Under the pieces are notes generated by a model. The model was not told where the DNA came from and did no database searches. It saw only the letters and a program-made list of their open reading frames with translations. Shown here piece by piece: positions 31,998 to 43,454 of a DNA stretch of 64,000 bases. Within the stretch, counting starts at the first letter, position 1. Every line of letters begins with the position of its first letter. The position numbers were made by a program, and so were the translations under genes. Source of the DNA: Diplonema japonicum (lineage: Eukaryota > Euglenozoa > Diplonemea > Diplonemida > Diplonemidae); assembly GCA_964019335.1 (NCBI GenBank), contig OZ025664.1, positions 1 through 64,000 of the forward strand, written 5' to 3'.

Positions 31998-33713
31998 TTA
32001 GCTATCAGCGTCAATAAGGGAGTCTAGAGGCACAGTTGTTACCAGATTAGGTGATGCATCTTGGCCTTTCCACTGTGGTGAGTGACTTTCATTTTCACTA
32101 CATACATATGTAAACACAGACAGAACGAGACTGATGAGATAGGTGTTCTTGAGGGAGCGCAGAGATGCCTCTGTCCGCGTTACGATGGTGACACGGATCA
32201 CAGCAGGTGGGTTGTGGTACTGTGTTGTCAACAGGTGAGCATCAGGAATAGTATCCAGTCCAGGGATCGATATTTTTAGGTAGCCCACCTCGTGGCAGCC
32301 TGTGTTTTGTGCCTGGCTGAACTGATACAGCGAACCCGTGTTGATGAGCTCTGTGTGCGCCTGGTTGTGCGCTGTGTAACAGTCGAGGACCAACCCGAAA
32401 CTTAAGAGATAGTGTGGGCCTTCCACAACAACAAGGCTACGGGGAACGACGCAGCATATCGGATTGTATCTGTACAGGTATCGGTTCAGTCCAGAAGTGC
32501 GCAGGTCCAGTTCCTTTACCTCCGAAACACAGTACACCCTTTCCTGACACGAGAAATTAGTTACGGTAGTTTCGGATAAGCATTTCCCTGCTGTGACTTC
32601 AGGGTGGTCCCGCTTCAAGTTCCTTGCAAACGTCAAGATGGCCGTGTTGGCCATGATACGGAGCTCGGAGATGTCTTCCAAGTCGCGATCCTTGCCTTGT
32701 TCGCGCTGTCTCTCTGCTACAATCTCGTTGAAGTTTGCACCTATCAAAATGACAGGGAACGCGACCACCAGTATCCCGCACAACATTGTCACTGCAGCCA
32801 CTATCTTGCCTGCGTCTGATTGGGGGACAGCATCTCCGTATCCGACAGTGAAAAGCGTCACTAAAGTCCACCAGAAAGTGTGGGGGATTGACTGAAATTG
32901 GCTTTCAACCATGACGCCCTCCTTCGTGTAGTACCAAGTGCCATTCTCAAACGTGTCATTCGATGTTTCTGCCAGGTACATAGCACTCGAGAAAAGTACT
33001 GTGGACAGCATGATGAGGAAGAAGAGCAGGTACAGTGCATCAAGGGACCTAGCAAGGGACTTCTGCACGAACTGCAGAGACTCCGACAGCTTCCCCAACT
33101 TGAAAACTCGTAACACACGGACTAGACGAACAGCTCGAAGAAAAGTGAGGCTCGCGACTGAGTTGTCCTGCAAGAAGAGAGAGAGATAGTAGGGAAGGAT
33201 AGATAAAAGGTCTATGACGTTCAGGAAGTCAGTGCTGAAAGCTTTCTTTTCCTCTGATGAGGTAAACCGCAAGATGAGCTCTAACGTGAAGAAGGCAACG
33301 CAACTGGTCTCAATGAGAAAGAAGGAGATGTTGTTGGCTCTGTAGTACTTTGGGAGCGACTCAACAAGGATGGTGCACACGGATATGAGAATGGCTAAGA
33401 ATCCTGTGACATTGATAATTCTGGATACTGTTTTCGACCACTTTGCGAACTCCACATCGTACACAGTGCTAGGCTCTAGTATTGCATTCAGCTTCTGTTT
33501 CAACCCCACTGGCAGGTTCCGTGCTTTGTTTATCCGTTGACACACTTCTTCCGCTGCTTTCTTCACCACAATGCTTCTTTTTCTGTCGGCCATTTCATCG
33601 TCACTCCTAGCTGCTATCGATGCTAGTTTCTCTTTCCACAACTTATGCGTCTTCACGCTCTCCGACCTGTCTCGCATCGGCCTCATAGGATTGTTTTGGT
33701 CTTCGAGATCCAT
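31998..33713 (-). CDS. Voltage-gated potassium channel subunit (Kv type)
   Basis: The intron-free 571-aa protein has six membrane segments. S4 carries regularly spaced Arg (LTFLRAVRLVRVLRVFKLG), and the pore loop has the K+-selective TVGYGD near residue 290. S6 reads GILVVAFPVILIGANFN, with the PVI hinge seen in Kv channels. The N-terminus is charged and lacks a clear T1 domain. After S6 there is a Glu/Arg-rich helix, then about 170 residues I do not recognise, with several Cys, ending in another hydrophobic stretch (YLISLVLSVFTYVC). It should form tetrameric delayed-rectifier-type channels in the plasma or flagellar membrane. ATG 33713 is chosen because an ACACAG acceptor lies shortly upstream (33730). 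Confidence 0.92.
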   Translation of the reverse strand: MDLEDQNNPMRPMRDRSESVKTHKLWKEKLASIAARSDDEMADRKRSIVVKKAAEEVCQRINKARNLPVGLKQKLNAILEPSTVYDVEFAKWSKTVSRIINVTGFLAILISVCTILVESLPKYYRANNISFFLIETSCVAFFTLELILRFTSSEEKKAFSTDFLNVIDLLSILPYYLSLFLQDNSVASLTFLRAVRLVRVLRVFKLGKLSESLQFVQKSLARSLDALYLLFFLIMLSTVLFSSAMYLAETSNDTFENGTWYYTKEGVMVESQFQSIPHTFWWTLVTLFTVGYGDAVPQSDAGKIVAAVTMLCGILVVAFPVILIGANFNEIVAERQREQGKDRDLEDISELRIMANTAILTFARNLKRDHPEVTAGKCLSETTVTNFSCQERVYCVSEVKELDLRTSGLNRYLYRYNPICCVVPRSLVVVEGPHYLLSFGLVLDCYTAHNQAHTELINTGSLYQFSQAQNTGCHEVGYLKISIPGLDTIPDAHLLTTQYHNPPAVIRVTIVTRTEASLRSLKNTYLISLVLSVFTYVCSENESHSPQWKGQDASPNLVTTVPLDSLIDADS

Positions 33714-34005
33714 ATTGAGGCCCCCCCTCCTGTGTTTCAAATGCGTAGCGGTGGGCAATAAAAGGTCTCGTTTCTCTTTCCCCTCGTCTAAAGTGTAACT
33801 CAGCAAAAGTAAAAAAAAGAAAGAAAAAGAAGAGATAAGGAGGCTACTTTTATCTATCCTTAATGCGAGGGCGTCTGTTCGACCGACGGACAGGGTGCAA
33901 CACACCTGATATACTTCTTTGTATCTCCATGCCCTCCCGCCAAAGAGAGAAGAAAAAAGAAGGAAGCAACACTTTCTCTATCTTACGTTCGTGTAATCAC
34001 ATTTT

Positions 34006-35016
34006 TCACCCCCACACTTCCTTCAGCAAACCTTCGTAGCCCCTTACAATAAGCATTTTTTTCACATCGCTGTAATAAGCACCCAAACCAGGAGCCTTTG
34101 CTGAATTTAGTGCAGCCGGCTTCTGCAAGGGCCTATCAAGTGCACCGTCCCACTTAATCCACGTGTTGCCAACGAGTTTCACGGGTGCAGTGCTCTCAAC
34201 ACGATCAATCTGTTCGGGCTCCGTCGGACCTTTCGGAAAGTTCTTGATCAACGGCAAATACGGTGCAGTGCAGTGCTTCAAGACGACAGAACGCAGCAAT
34301 GCTGCGTGTTTAGCATTTGTCAGGAAAATGTGGGGTGCTTTCGGTACGTCGTAGTACGTGTACGAGTCAGAGGAGAGCTTTGCCCACTGCTTCATGTGAG
34401 CTTCCGTCACCCACTTGTCCTCGCTCCCGCAGATACCCACGATTGGGCAGCTCAGAACAGAGATCTTGGGGTCCAAATCACCGAAGAAGTAACTGTTTTC
34501 GATGTCCATATCTGCCTTGATAGAGGGGAGCAGCACTTGCACCATGTCAGGGTTGGCCAGGATCTCTGACGGGAGCAAATCAAGCTTCTTGAGGTCAGCC
34601 AGAAACTCTTCGTCCGTCGTATTTGTCGGGATGAAAGCCTTCTGTGTCTGCGGTGCCTCGTCAGCAACCACGAACAGCACCTCGGGCCCCTTTTTCCCTT
34701 CCTTCCTCAACTCTTTCGCAACTTCATAAGCCACGAGCCCGCCCATACTGTATCCGAGAAATGCATAAGGAACTTCGATGTTCCTCATTGCCGCTGCCAC
34801 TTCCTGTACGAGCACTCGCACATCAGCCACGTCTTTCTCATCTCTTCTCCTCCCTCTTCCTGGGTAGTTCAGGACTACAACATCAGCTTTCAGTGAAGTG
34901 ATCGCAGGAACAGAAAACTCGACTGGGTTGCCACCTGCGTACGGGAAAATAAAAAGCTTGAACGGGGCCTCTTGGTGGGCGGAAGTGGTAATCGGGAAGA
35001 AACACTTGTCGTCCAT
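34006..35016 (-). CDS. Type II thioesterase (alpha/beta hydrolase, TesA/GrsT-like)
   Basis: The 336-aa protein has the family opening FKLFIFPYAGGN and the nucleophile elbow LGYSMGG with Ser90. Asp lies at about 200 (GSEDKW) and His at about 229 (APHIF), so the catalytic triad is complete. Type II thioesterases release acyl groups from carrier proteins of polyketide, fatty-acid or non-ribosomal peptide synthases. Typical members are about 240 aa; here roughly 90 extra residues of unknown role follow the hydrolase fold. No synthase gene is next to it. The family is mostly bacterial, which raises the possibility of transfer. ATG 35016 lies eight bases after a GTGCAG acceptor; the longer frame from 35031 reads across it. 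Confidence 0.87.
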   Translation of the reverse strand: MDDKCFFPITTSAHQEAPFKLFIFPYAGGNPVEFSVPAITSLKADVVVLNYPGRGRRRDEKDVADVRVLVQEVAAAMRNIEVPYAFLGYSMGGLVAYEVAKELRKEGKKGPEVLFVVADEAPQTQKAFIPTNTTDEEFLADLKKLDLLPSEILANPDMVQVLLPSIKADMDIENSYFFGDLDPKISVLSCPIVGICGSEDKWVTEAHMKQWAKLSSDSYTYYDVPKAPHIFLTNAKHAALLRSVVLKHCTAPYLPLIKNFPKGPTEPEQIDRVESTAPVKLVGNTWIKWDGALDRPLQKPAALNSAKAPGLGAYYSDVKKMLIVRGYEGLLKEVWG

Positions 35017-35063
35017 TGTGTAAGCCTGCACATGAAATTAAATCAATAACTTTTAAACATGTT

Positions 35064-37602
35064 TCATTCACTCAACAGTGCGAGGGCTTTTCCGATGGCC
35101 CAGGAGCAGAATGTCGGAAGGGGAACTCTCTCGAGACCGCCGGAGGCTTCCTTGAGGAGGAGGACGGAGTCGGGGGGGGTGCGGAGGCCCCAGGACTTGA
35201 GGAGGGGCTCGATGAGCTTCACGTCTGGAACGTCGAGGGGGGCGCACTCCGACCCGAGGGTCTGGTAGATCTGGAAGTGCATTCGAAGAGACTCGAGGAG
35301 GTAGCGGAAGGCCTTTCGGGTCACCGGAGCCCCGAGGGGGGTGCCCAGGTGGGTCACAACAAGGCGGTGCGCCGATGCGATCGCTGTCGCCGCCGTCGGT
35401 GTCAGCACGCTGCATTCGAAGTCCAAGACGTCTAGAAGCCCCTGTATCACGTCGTGCGGGGACAGCTGCCCCTGCCCCGCGGTGTCCAACCGGTTGAACA
35501 GGTTCCGCCGCTCCATCCGCGCCACCACAGAGCACCCTGTCGGAACGAACCCCGCGTACCTCTCCCACTCCCGCGCGTCCTCCGCCGCCAAAAAGTCTCC
35601 GCCCAAGAGTGCGAGTTGCTCCTGTTCCTCCCGTCGCTGCTGTCTCCGGTCCTTCCGGTGTGTCGGAGAGACCCTCACCGCAGGGTTCATCTGCCTGAAG
35701 ACGGGTGGGGGGGTCACCGCCCTCCTCCTCCCCACGGATACGGGGCTCCTCGACACCGACGAGGCCCTCCCCACAGAGCTGCACCTCGATGCCGACCGCA
35801 CCGTCGTCGTTGTGACCACCGTTGTTCTTGTGCCCCTCCTCGGGGTTGTCGTCGAAGCCGTTGTCGTCGCCGCCGACCTGCTCGACCGCACAGAGTTTGA
35901 CCTCCCGAAGCTGTCGTTTCCTGTTCCTCCTCGTCTCCCGTTGCTGCTGGTGCTCCTGCTCCTCCTCCCCCTCGGAGAAGAGAGAACGTTCTCATCGAAA
36001 GCGGTCTCCAACCCTTGCCGTACCGCCCAGTTCGAGAGCTGCACGAGGTCGACGACTGAACCCGAACCCGATCCATTGGACACGTTCCCTGCTGCCTCCG
36101 CCAGAGCTTGGGCAGGGTTCACCACCCCGGACCTCCAGGCGATGAGAAGGGGGACCAGCCGCTGACAGCCCGCGTTGCCGATCTTCGTCGCCCCGTTCGC
36201 CCCGAACACCGAGAAGATTGCGAACTGTCTTCGAAGGGTCTCCAGAAAAACCCGGAACTTCCGGAGGTCCAACGACCCGCTCCCTGCAGGGCACACCACC
36301 TTGTACGCTCCCTCCACGCACCACAGGGGAGCGTGGTGCACCCCCCCCAAGAGCTCCAAGAATCTGTTCTCCGTTGCGAGGTCCGCCAGTTGCACCCGCT
36401 TCTCGTCAGACGTGTCCAGTTGTCGGAAGAGCTTCCGTCGCTTGATCTTGTGTGCAGGTGCATTCGACACAGGGAGGTCCTTTGCGATGTCTGACCACGA
36501 GCGAACCTTTGGGATCAGTGTTTCTTCTCCTCCTTGTTCTTGTTGTTGTTCTTGTTGTTCTTGTTGTTGTTGGTGGTACTGTTGTCTCTGGGGAGATGGA
36601 GAAAAGGAAGAAGAAGAAGGAGAAGGGGAAGGGGAACGAGAAGGAGAACGAGAAGAAAAGGTCCTTCCAAGGTAACCGCCCGTCTTCGCAAGCATCTCCT
36701 CCTCTCTCTCCTTCTGCTCTTCTTCCTCTAGCTTCCTCACCTCTTCCTCGTCTGGAGGTGTGTCCAGGGTAACCGATCCCTTCACGTTTCTCCGCATGAA
36801 CCCCACCTCTATGAACCGGTTCCCTGCTGCTGCTCCGTACAAAGCCTCTGGAAGGTCCACCACTAGAATCTGCTGCGTGTTCACGTTCTTCACCCACACG
36901 AGCTTGTCCCCTAAAGCAAGCCCCGACACCTCTGCTGGCTTCCCTGGTTCGACGCGGGTCACTGTCATGTCTGCTGAAATCCCCAATCCGAGAGATGCGG
37001 GGGTCACTGCGGGTTCCCTTTTCTTCTTCTTCTTCTTCTTCCTCTTCCTCTTCTCGTCTTCTTCTTTTCCTCCACCACTGCAGTCGTCCTCATCGTCCCC
37101 AGGAGATCCCCGCAGTACCACAGGAGACGGGGTGAAGAACTCCTCCGCCTCGTCCAACCGCAGCCCCTTGTGGTCCGTCGTCCAACGCTCCTCCTCTGCG
37201 TTCCACACAACCCACGACCCCATCTCGTGCGGGAGCTTCTTGTTCTCGTGGCACTGCGCGCTCATCGCGACCCGCCGCCCCGTGAACGGGCTGTCCACTC
37301 CGACGGCGATCGCCCAGTGGCCCTCCTCGCCCCCTCTCAAAAGGTTGTACACCCGCCGCGTCCCCATCGCCCACACAGGCTTCCCGTTCACACGACGCCT
37401 CCCCGCGTACAGCACCTCGTACGTCCCCTCGATCTGAGGCTTCTCCTCGCACGTCACTGTTATCCGAGGCCACTCCTCTCCCCCGCTTGCTTGCTCCGTC
37501 GGCGTCTGTGTGTGGGGTGGTGTGTGTGGTGTGTTTCCTTTTGTTGATCCTTCATACCGTTGGCATTTCCCCCACACTCCCGCTGTCCTCACGCTCCCCC
37601 AT
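35064..37602 (-). CDS. EF-hand/PDZ-like protein, copy 1
   Basis: A 15-codon first exon (MGEREDSGSVGEMPT) is joined over a 52-nt intron (37506-37557) to a long second exon, giving 828 aa. An N-terminal domain with VNGKPVW, HWAIAVG and KLPHEMGSW matches a pattern seen in many protist proteins. A Lys run follows, then a PDZ-like segment (TRVEPGKPAEVSGLALGDKL). Next are Ser/Pro/Arg- and Gln-rich linkers. Two related C-terminal halves start RRKLFRQLDTSDEKRVQL and RRNLFNRLDTAGQGQLSP, resembling paired EF-hands with degenerate calcium loops. The gene is more GC-rich than its surroundings. It is almost identical to the gene at 60747-63294. A cytoskeletal or flagellar scaffold is possible but unproven. 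Confidence 0.82.
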
Positions 37603-39698
37603 TTTCCCTCCTGTTTGCTTTCAGGTTGAAGTGCATGCAACAGAAGTAATAAGCAAATGAATGAAAGAAACGTGAAGGGGAAAAGGAACATATACCAACA
37701 CGAAGAGGGGTGGGAGGGGCGAGAGCCGAGCACGGCAAGGGACACTAAATACAGAACAAGGGTTACTTCTACACAAAGGCCGAGTAAGCCCTCGTAGTGG
37801 TACCGTGTAATGCCCATGTGCACAGCCCTCGGTTGTGCCTGATGCAGCCTGATGCGGTGTGAGGTGTGGGGTCTAGGGGTGCGGGGAAGAAAATGCTAAA
37901 GTAACTTGAATTTCTTTCCTTTTCTTTCTTGTTCTTGCCCTCTCCTTTTTTATTCATCTTGTCCACCCCGTTCTTTTTTTTTTTTCTTTCTTTTCTTTCT
38001 CTTTGTTTTTCTAAACAGTGACCTTGCCATGAAAGAAGAAACTAATTAAGGACGAAAGAAAGAAAGTGGGAAGTTATCTAATGTGGTAACACAAGGGCAC
38101 TTTTGCTCTTATCTTTCTTTCTTTTTCTTGGCTCTAGAAACATTTTTTTTTCTCCATTTGTATTTCGTTCTTTTTATTTCTTCTTGAGTTTGCCCCATGT
38201 CAATCAATCTTTCGAAATCTACTTCACCGCGACACCCTGCTGACCGACTGCACCATTCGAATGGTGTGCTCAAAAAAAAGAAAAAAGAGGGGGGAAGACA
38301 AAATAACTTTAACAACCACATATTATCCAGATCTCTTGGTGGGTCAAAATGACCCGGAAGACCTTTCTAATAGCAACTGACGACACGAGCACTGTAGCAG
38401 GTTCAGGCATTCATTCACATCTGGAAAAGAGGAAACCAGAAAACAAAAAAAAAAACCATAAATATTTTTAATTGGGGGGGGTAGAAGAGGGGGAAAAAGA
38501 AATGAAAAAGGAAAATTACCAGCTAAATTAAAGCATTAAAAAGGTGGGGAAATAAATTGCAGAAAAGGGTAAGGAAAAAAAAGAAGAAGAAAAAAAAGGG
38601 GGGGGGGAACCAAACCAGATACAGATAGAGCAAAGATGAAAAAAAAAAAACACAAAAAAGGGGGCAACCGATGAGGTGCCTACAAAGGGAAAAAAAAAAC
38701 AAAAAAGAAAGTGGGGTTGCTACACAGGAAAGGGGGCTGACGTCAATCTTGATCTTTTTTTTTCTCTTCTTCCCTTCCCTTTCCTTTATTCTTCTTAACA
38801 GGTACCCTTCAAGGTGTGGAGCACAAGGTTAAAAAAAAAATAATAATAACATAAATAAGAAAGAAAGGAGAGATGAGGATATCTTTCCTTTCTTCTTCTT
38901 CTTCTTCTTCTTCTTTTTTTTTATTTAACTCCGGCAAAATTTTCGTGTGTGGGAATGAAAATCAGAATTCACTTATTTTCACGCGTGCTTCTAAAGAAGG
39001 AAGGAAGAAGGACCTGTCCGAAAGAAGAGGATTCTATTCTCTATTTCAACGACATGAACAAGCAAGGCCTGTGGCAGTTCAGTCCGGGCGGCTTATTCAA
39101 AGCTAAACTCGGTTGTGAAGAGGAATTACAACAAGCAGTTGCAAGACCACCCGACTTAAGGTCCCACAAGAAGGTGAGTCAACATAAAGGCGAACATCTT
39201 TACCCAAGAGCAAATGATGGAATTCTTTAGCACCGAGGTATGGCAGCGGTGATGTTCGCAGGAAACATGCGCACTGCCGAGGCACATGTCTCATCCTTAC
39301 GTGTAATTTGTACCACCGACCTCACACTCAAATTTTGCTGTCGTTAAATAAAATATCGTATTTGTGAATATAAGATTGATGATTTCACTTGTGGTGGCAG
39401 TTTTGACTCGTTAAACGTTATAACACTCGCTTTTGCTAGTGATACAACCGTCATTACCTCACTCGTCAAAACCACTGCCACCATGCGTGAAATCATAGGA
39501 TCTTATATTCACTAAATAAATAGTTATTTTTAATTCTTCTTCTTTTCTTTTTTTTCTTTTTTTTTAAATTCTCCATATGACACCGTCCAGCAAAGAAGAA
39601 GAAAAAATACTATGACAGAAAACGAAGTGGGTTAGCAGCCCATTGCCGTGCTAAAAAAAAAAGGGGGAAAAAAAAAGCACCACAATCTAAACCAACAA

Positions 39699-39734
<36 letters not shown>

Positions 39735-40358
39735 GGACAGGGCTTAGATGTAAAGGCACGCCCCTTTCAGTGTAGTGTACAAAAGTCGACTTTTCGGGGG
39801 AAACGATATAATACCTATAACGGGTTGCAGCAGGGCACGCAATAATATCAAAAAAAAAAAAAAAAAGTTCCCTGGGTATATATGCCTTGTGAGACTGTGA
39901 TTTTGATACTATTTTTTTTCTCTTTTTTTTCTTTTTTCGAAGTCGCTGTAAAACCGATAAAGCTCGTACACCATTAATACTATTTATAGTTACATTACTT
40001 GCGCAGGACATGATCACCTTTTTCATCACTACTGGTGTAAGGGAATATCCTATGAGGAGATCCCTTTGCGCTCCGTCATCAGTAACTGATTCTGTTGTTT
40101 GAAATGCTGACCCTTCCCTTTGGACCTAACGATTTTCCCGTTCGAACCTTTCGACTTTTATCGGGTTTACAGGTTTTTTTTTTCTCCTCCTCAAGGAAGT
40201 GGAGTTATTTTATTGACGATATTTCAAAGAGTTTAAGCCCCCCCCCCCCCCCCCGTTGGACGGTGTGCGGTGACATATTTCCTCTCATCCAAGTCTCCTG
40301 ACCTCTTTCTCTTTCCAGAATATAAAGAGGCTGACAGCCAGCTGCGTGCTGTTGCTGT
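37603..40358. other. 2.75-kb intergenic region, low complexity, with MITE-like element
   Basis: The stretch is dominated by A, T and short purine tracts, including T30 at about 39701-39730 and poly-C at about 40238-40254. A plus-strand frame near 38950-39230 has ordinary composition for about 60 codons but no homology I recognise. The inverted-repeat element at 39360-39517 is listed separately. Confidence 0.55.
39360..39517. mobile_element. MITE-like element with long terminal inverted repeats
   Basis: The 158-nt element starts ATTTGTGAATATAAGAT and ends with the complement of ATTTAGTGAATATAAGAT. The two arms stay similar for about 50 nt, including GATTTCAC, TGGTGGCAG and TTTTGAC blocks. A short non-repeated loop lies between them. 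There is no coding capacity, as in miniature inverted-repeat elements. A clear target duplication is not visible. Confidence 0.75.
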
Positions 40359-42727
40359 CTATATGCACCGTTCCAATTCGTCTTCAGGGCAGGTGAGGAA
40401 GGAGTGTTTGAGGAGCTCTGAGGCTGAGGGCCGTGTGTCTACGTCCCTCTTGAAGCACTCGAGCATGAAGGCGAGGAGCGAAGGGTGACAGTCCGCAGGG
40501 ATCCCATCAGGGGGCTTGTCTGAGGACCCTATCTGGAACATCATGCCCCATGGTGTCTCTGATTTCGCGTCCTTCCAAGGAACGCTGTTCAGCATTTCGA
40601 TCTGAGTGATGCCCAGCGACCATATGTCCGCTTTGCTGTTGTAACCATGCGCCCCGTTCAGGTTGATGACCTCAGGAGCCATCCAGAGGGGTGTCCCGAT
40701 CAGCGTGTTGCACTTGTCGGCTGTCATGAAGTTGTTGAACTGCCTCGACGACCCAAAGTCACACAGCTTGATGATATTCCCTTCGCCGATGAGCAAGTTG
40801 TCTCCCTTGATATCCCTATGGATCACACCGTGGGCGTGGAGGTAGTCCAGCCCATGCAGGATTTGCTTTGTAAAATTCCTGATCACGTGTATCTGTAAAT
40901 GTTCGTTGTGTATCTCCTTTTGCATCATACCGACAATGCATCGCCTATCCTCTTCACCAAGCTTGCCACACTGCCGTTGGGTGCCATTTCCATGAAGATT
41001 TGAAGCTGGCCTTCGGGTTTTATATGTATCCCGTAGTACTGTGGTTTTTTTTTTAATTTTTTTTTTGTCGGTTGTCCGCCCCCCTTATTATTTCTTACCT
41101 GCAAGATATTTTTGTGGCTCAGGTTCTTGATGAGTTCGAACTCCTGCCGCACGTTCTCCGCCTCCTTCACGTCATCCACGTTGAAATCTACCAGCTTCAC
41201 AGCCAGAAGGGTGCCGTCCCTGTGCAGTGTGGAGTCCAGTGTGGTTGGCATACCTGAGCAGTCCTTCTGTCACTGATCCGAATGCACCTTTACCAAGAGA
41301 GCGCCCTCGCTGCCACTGGGAAAGATCACTGTTTGTTGTGTATAAATGCTGCACTTGTCATACCTTGCACTAGGATAGGATAGAGAATTCACACCAAAGT
41401 CGCCCCTAGGGGTTCTCGGTGTGGTGATGGTGAGGGGTTGGGTAGGGGGGAAGGTAGTCAAACTTGGTTCTTGCACAGCCGCTTTTTTCTTGATTTTTTT
41501 CTTACCCATCTTTTTCTTAGGACTGGTAACTGGGGAACCACTACTGGCACCAGAGATGCCTTTGGGTGTCTGAGGGTCGCTCGTTGCACTTGTCTTTCTT
41601 GCAACGTTCTTGGCTTTTGCTTTGCCCGCTCTCGGGGACTTCTTGCCACTCGCAATTTTTCGGAGATCGCCGCCTGCTGCAATCACTTGCTCCCTTAAAC
41701 TGGTGTAAGACTCCCCCACAGCATTCCCGTAGTTGGCATCTGCGCCGAACTCCAGCAGCTTCTCTGCTATCTCCGTGTACCCCCCGAACCCTGCAAGGAC
41801 CAGCGCTGATGACTTGGTAGAGTTGTCTTCAGGGTCGTCAATGCTGACCCCGAGTTTTTTCATCTTAGGAGCCAAGTACATAACGCACTGCAGCCTTCCC
41901 TTCTTTGATGCTAGGTGCAAGGGCGTTTCACCCGCTCTTGTCATCATTTGAAGAGAGTCGCGTGAGCCGCCTGTGGCGTCGATGAGGAGCTTCAGGATGT
42001 CGAGAAAACCTTTCTCAGCAGCAGAGTGGATGGGTGTATACATCTGGTCCGCACCACCACCACCCATAGGCTCTGCCATGGGGTGGCAGCTTATCAATTC
42101 CTTCACCACGGCAAGGTTCTTTTGCCTCACCGCCGCATGCAAGGGGCGCATCTTCCACTGGTCTTGAGCATTCACGTTTGCGCCGTACTTGATCAGAGCC
42201 TGTGCGATGATGGGGGAGCTGTCTTCGTTTCTCAGTGCCACCTTGTGCAGGGCTGTGTAGCCGTACTCGTCGATGCCGTTGGGTGAGACCTTCTTCTTGC
42301 TGAGCAGGTTGATGACAGTTTCCTTGTCCCCCTGGTCCACCGCGTTCATCAGGGCGGGGTTCGCTTTGTTTGTTGGCTTGTGTTGAAAGCTGCCGTTTTG
42401 TCCCACCACACCGATGCCCATGTCGTTCTCTGAGTCGCTGTCAGTGTCGGGCGCCTCCTCTTCATCATCGTCCGCTTTGAGATGTCCGGACTCGTTCAGC
42501 TCATCAGGCTTCGTTTCGGGTGCAGGGTGCGGGTTGGTGCCGTTCCCGGCAGTTGTGCTAGCTCCTTGAGCGCCTGTGCTGAGAGTGCCACTCACTGTTT
42601 TCTTCACCACTGCAGCGCTTGTGCCTGCCTTCACTCCGCTTTGCGTCTTCTTCGCACTTGTTGTCGGCTGCCGTTTCGCAGGCGGCCCCCTTCTGCGTGG
42701 AGCGGGCTTTGACTCGCTGCAGCCCAT
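40359..42727 (-). CDS. Ankyrin-repeat MAPKKK (STE11-like kinase), predicted N-acylated
   Basis: Five exons (introns 41329-41363, 41220-41253, 41039-41098, 40893-40930) give 733 aa. The protein starts MGCSESKP, a classic myristoylation plus palmitoylation motif, so it is probably membrane-bound. Ankyrin repeats span about residues 115-330 (YGYTALHKVALRNED, MRPLHAAVRQKN, GETPLHLASKKGR). After a basic linker comes a kinase with SLGKGAFGSV (P-loop), LAVKLVDF, HRDIKGDNLL, KLCDFGSSR and GTPLWMAPEV, all catalytic residues intact. HRDIKGDN and GTPLWMAPE are typical of the STE11 group. The glycine loop is split from the ankyrin part by an intron. The third intron has a GTAAG donor instead of GTATG. 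The longer upstream frame starts at GTG and crosses a CACAG acceptor, so ATG 42727 is used. Confidence 0.9.
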
Positions 42728-43454
42728 TGCAAAGCGAGCTACGGAAGTTCCACAGCCCACTGCCCCCTGTGATGAATTGATAGATACGCAGGAATACGAG
42801 GAAGGATAAAAGGAAGTAAAGGTGTGTAGTGATCGTGGAATGGGGTGGCTTATATTCCTTTCTCTTTTTTTTTATAAAGATTTCACCATTTGCCCAGCCT
42901 CATAGATGTATGGTCACATCTGGGAGAGAGAAGAAGAAAAAAAATTGGGAGCGCGCTCACTTTAGCCTTTTCTCCGCCCTTTTTCTTAATCAATCATATA
43001 GTGAAATCAATTCATCCTTGTTGGTTTCCTTTTTTTTTCTTTGTATGTAAAACGGGTGAAATGGACGGGCGGAAGAAAAATAAAAATCAAAGAGAAATAA
43101 CGTAAAAAAAAAAATGGTGGTCAAGTGGTTGGAAGGGAGGGGCAAAAAAGAGGGGGGGGGGGGGGGGAGTAGACACTTGATGAGTTATGTACTTTCTCAT
43201 TTCTTTTCTTCGCACTTTTTTTCTCTTTTTTTTGTTTCTTTTCTCGCTGTTTTCTTTCATCTGATAACGGCCCCTAGTCCCCCCTATCAGCTATATACCA
43301 CGTAAAGTGACCAGGCTTATACTATTTGGTTGCGAGAGGAAAAGGGGACGGGGAAAGGAAAAAAAAAAAAAGTGAGGGGGGGAAAAAAAATATGAAAGAG
43401 GGGGAAAAAAAAAAAATGAAAGGGGAAAACAAAAAGAAAAGTGATTTAAGATGC
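42728..43454. other. Intergenic region, low complexity
   Basis: It holds poly-G at about 43150-43167, multiple A and T runs and a purine-rich stretch (43335-43440). A CACAG acceptor for the MAPKKK gene lies about 30 nt from its start. No gene seen. Confidence 0.55.

Noticed and set aside
35341..36165. 274-codon plus-strand frame (and its twin at 61024-61848)
   Set aside because: Antisense to the EF-hand/PDZ-like gene; low-complexity composition. It recurs only because the gene is duplicated.
38873..39230. Plus-strand frames with about 60 codons of normal composition
   Set aside because: They start in a TTC repeat, match no family, and would be the only plus-strand gene. Possibly a decayed fragment.
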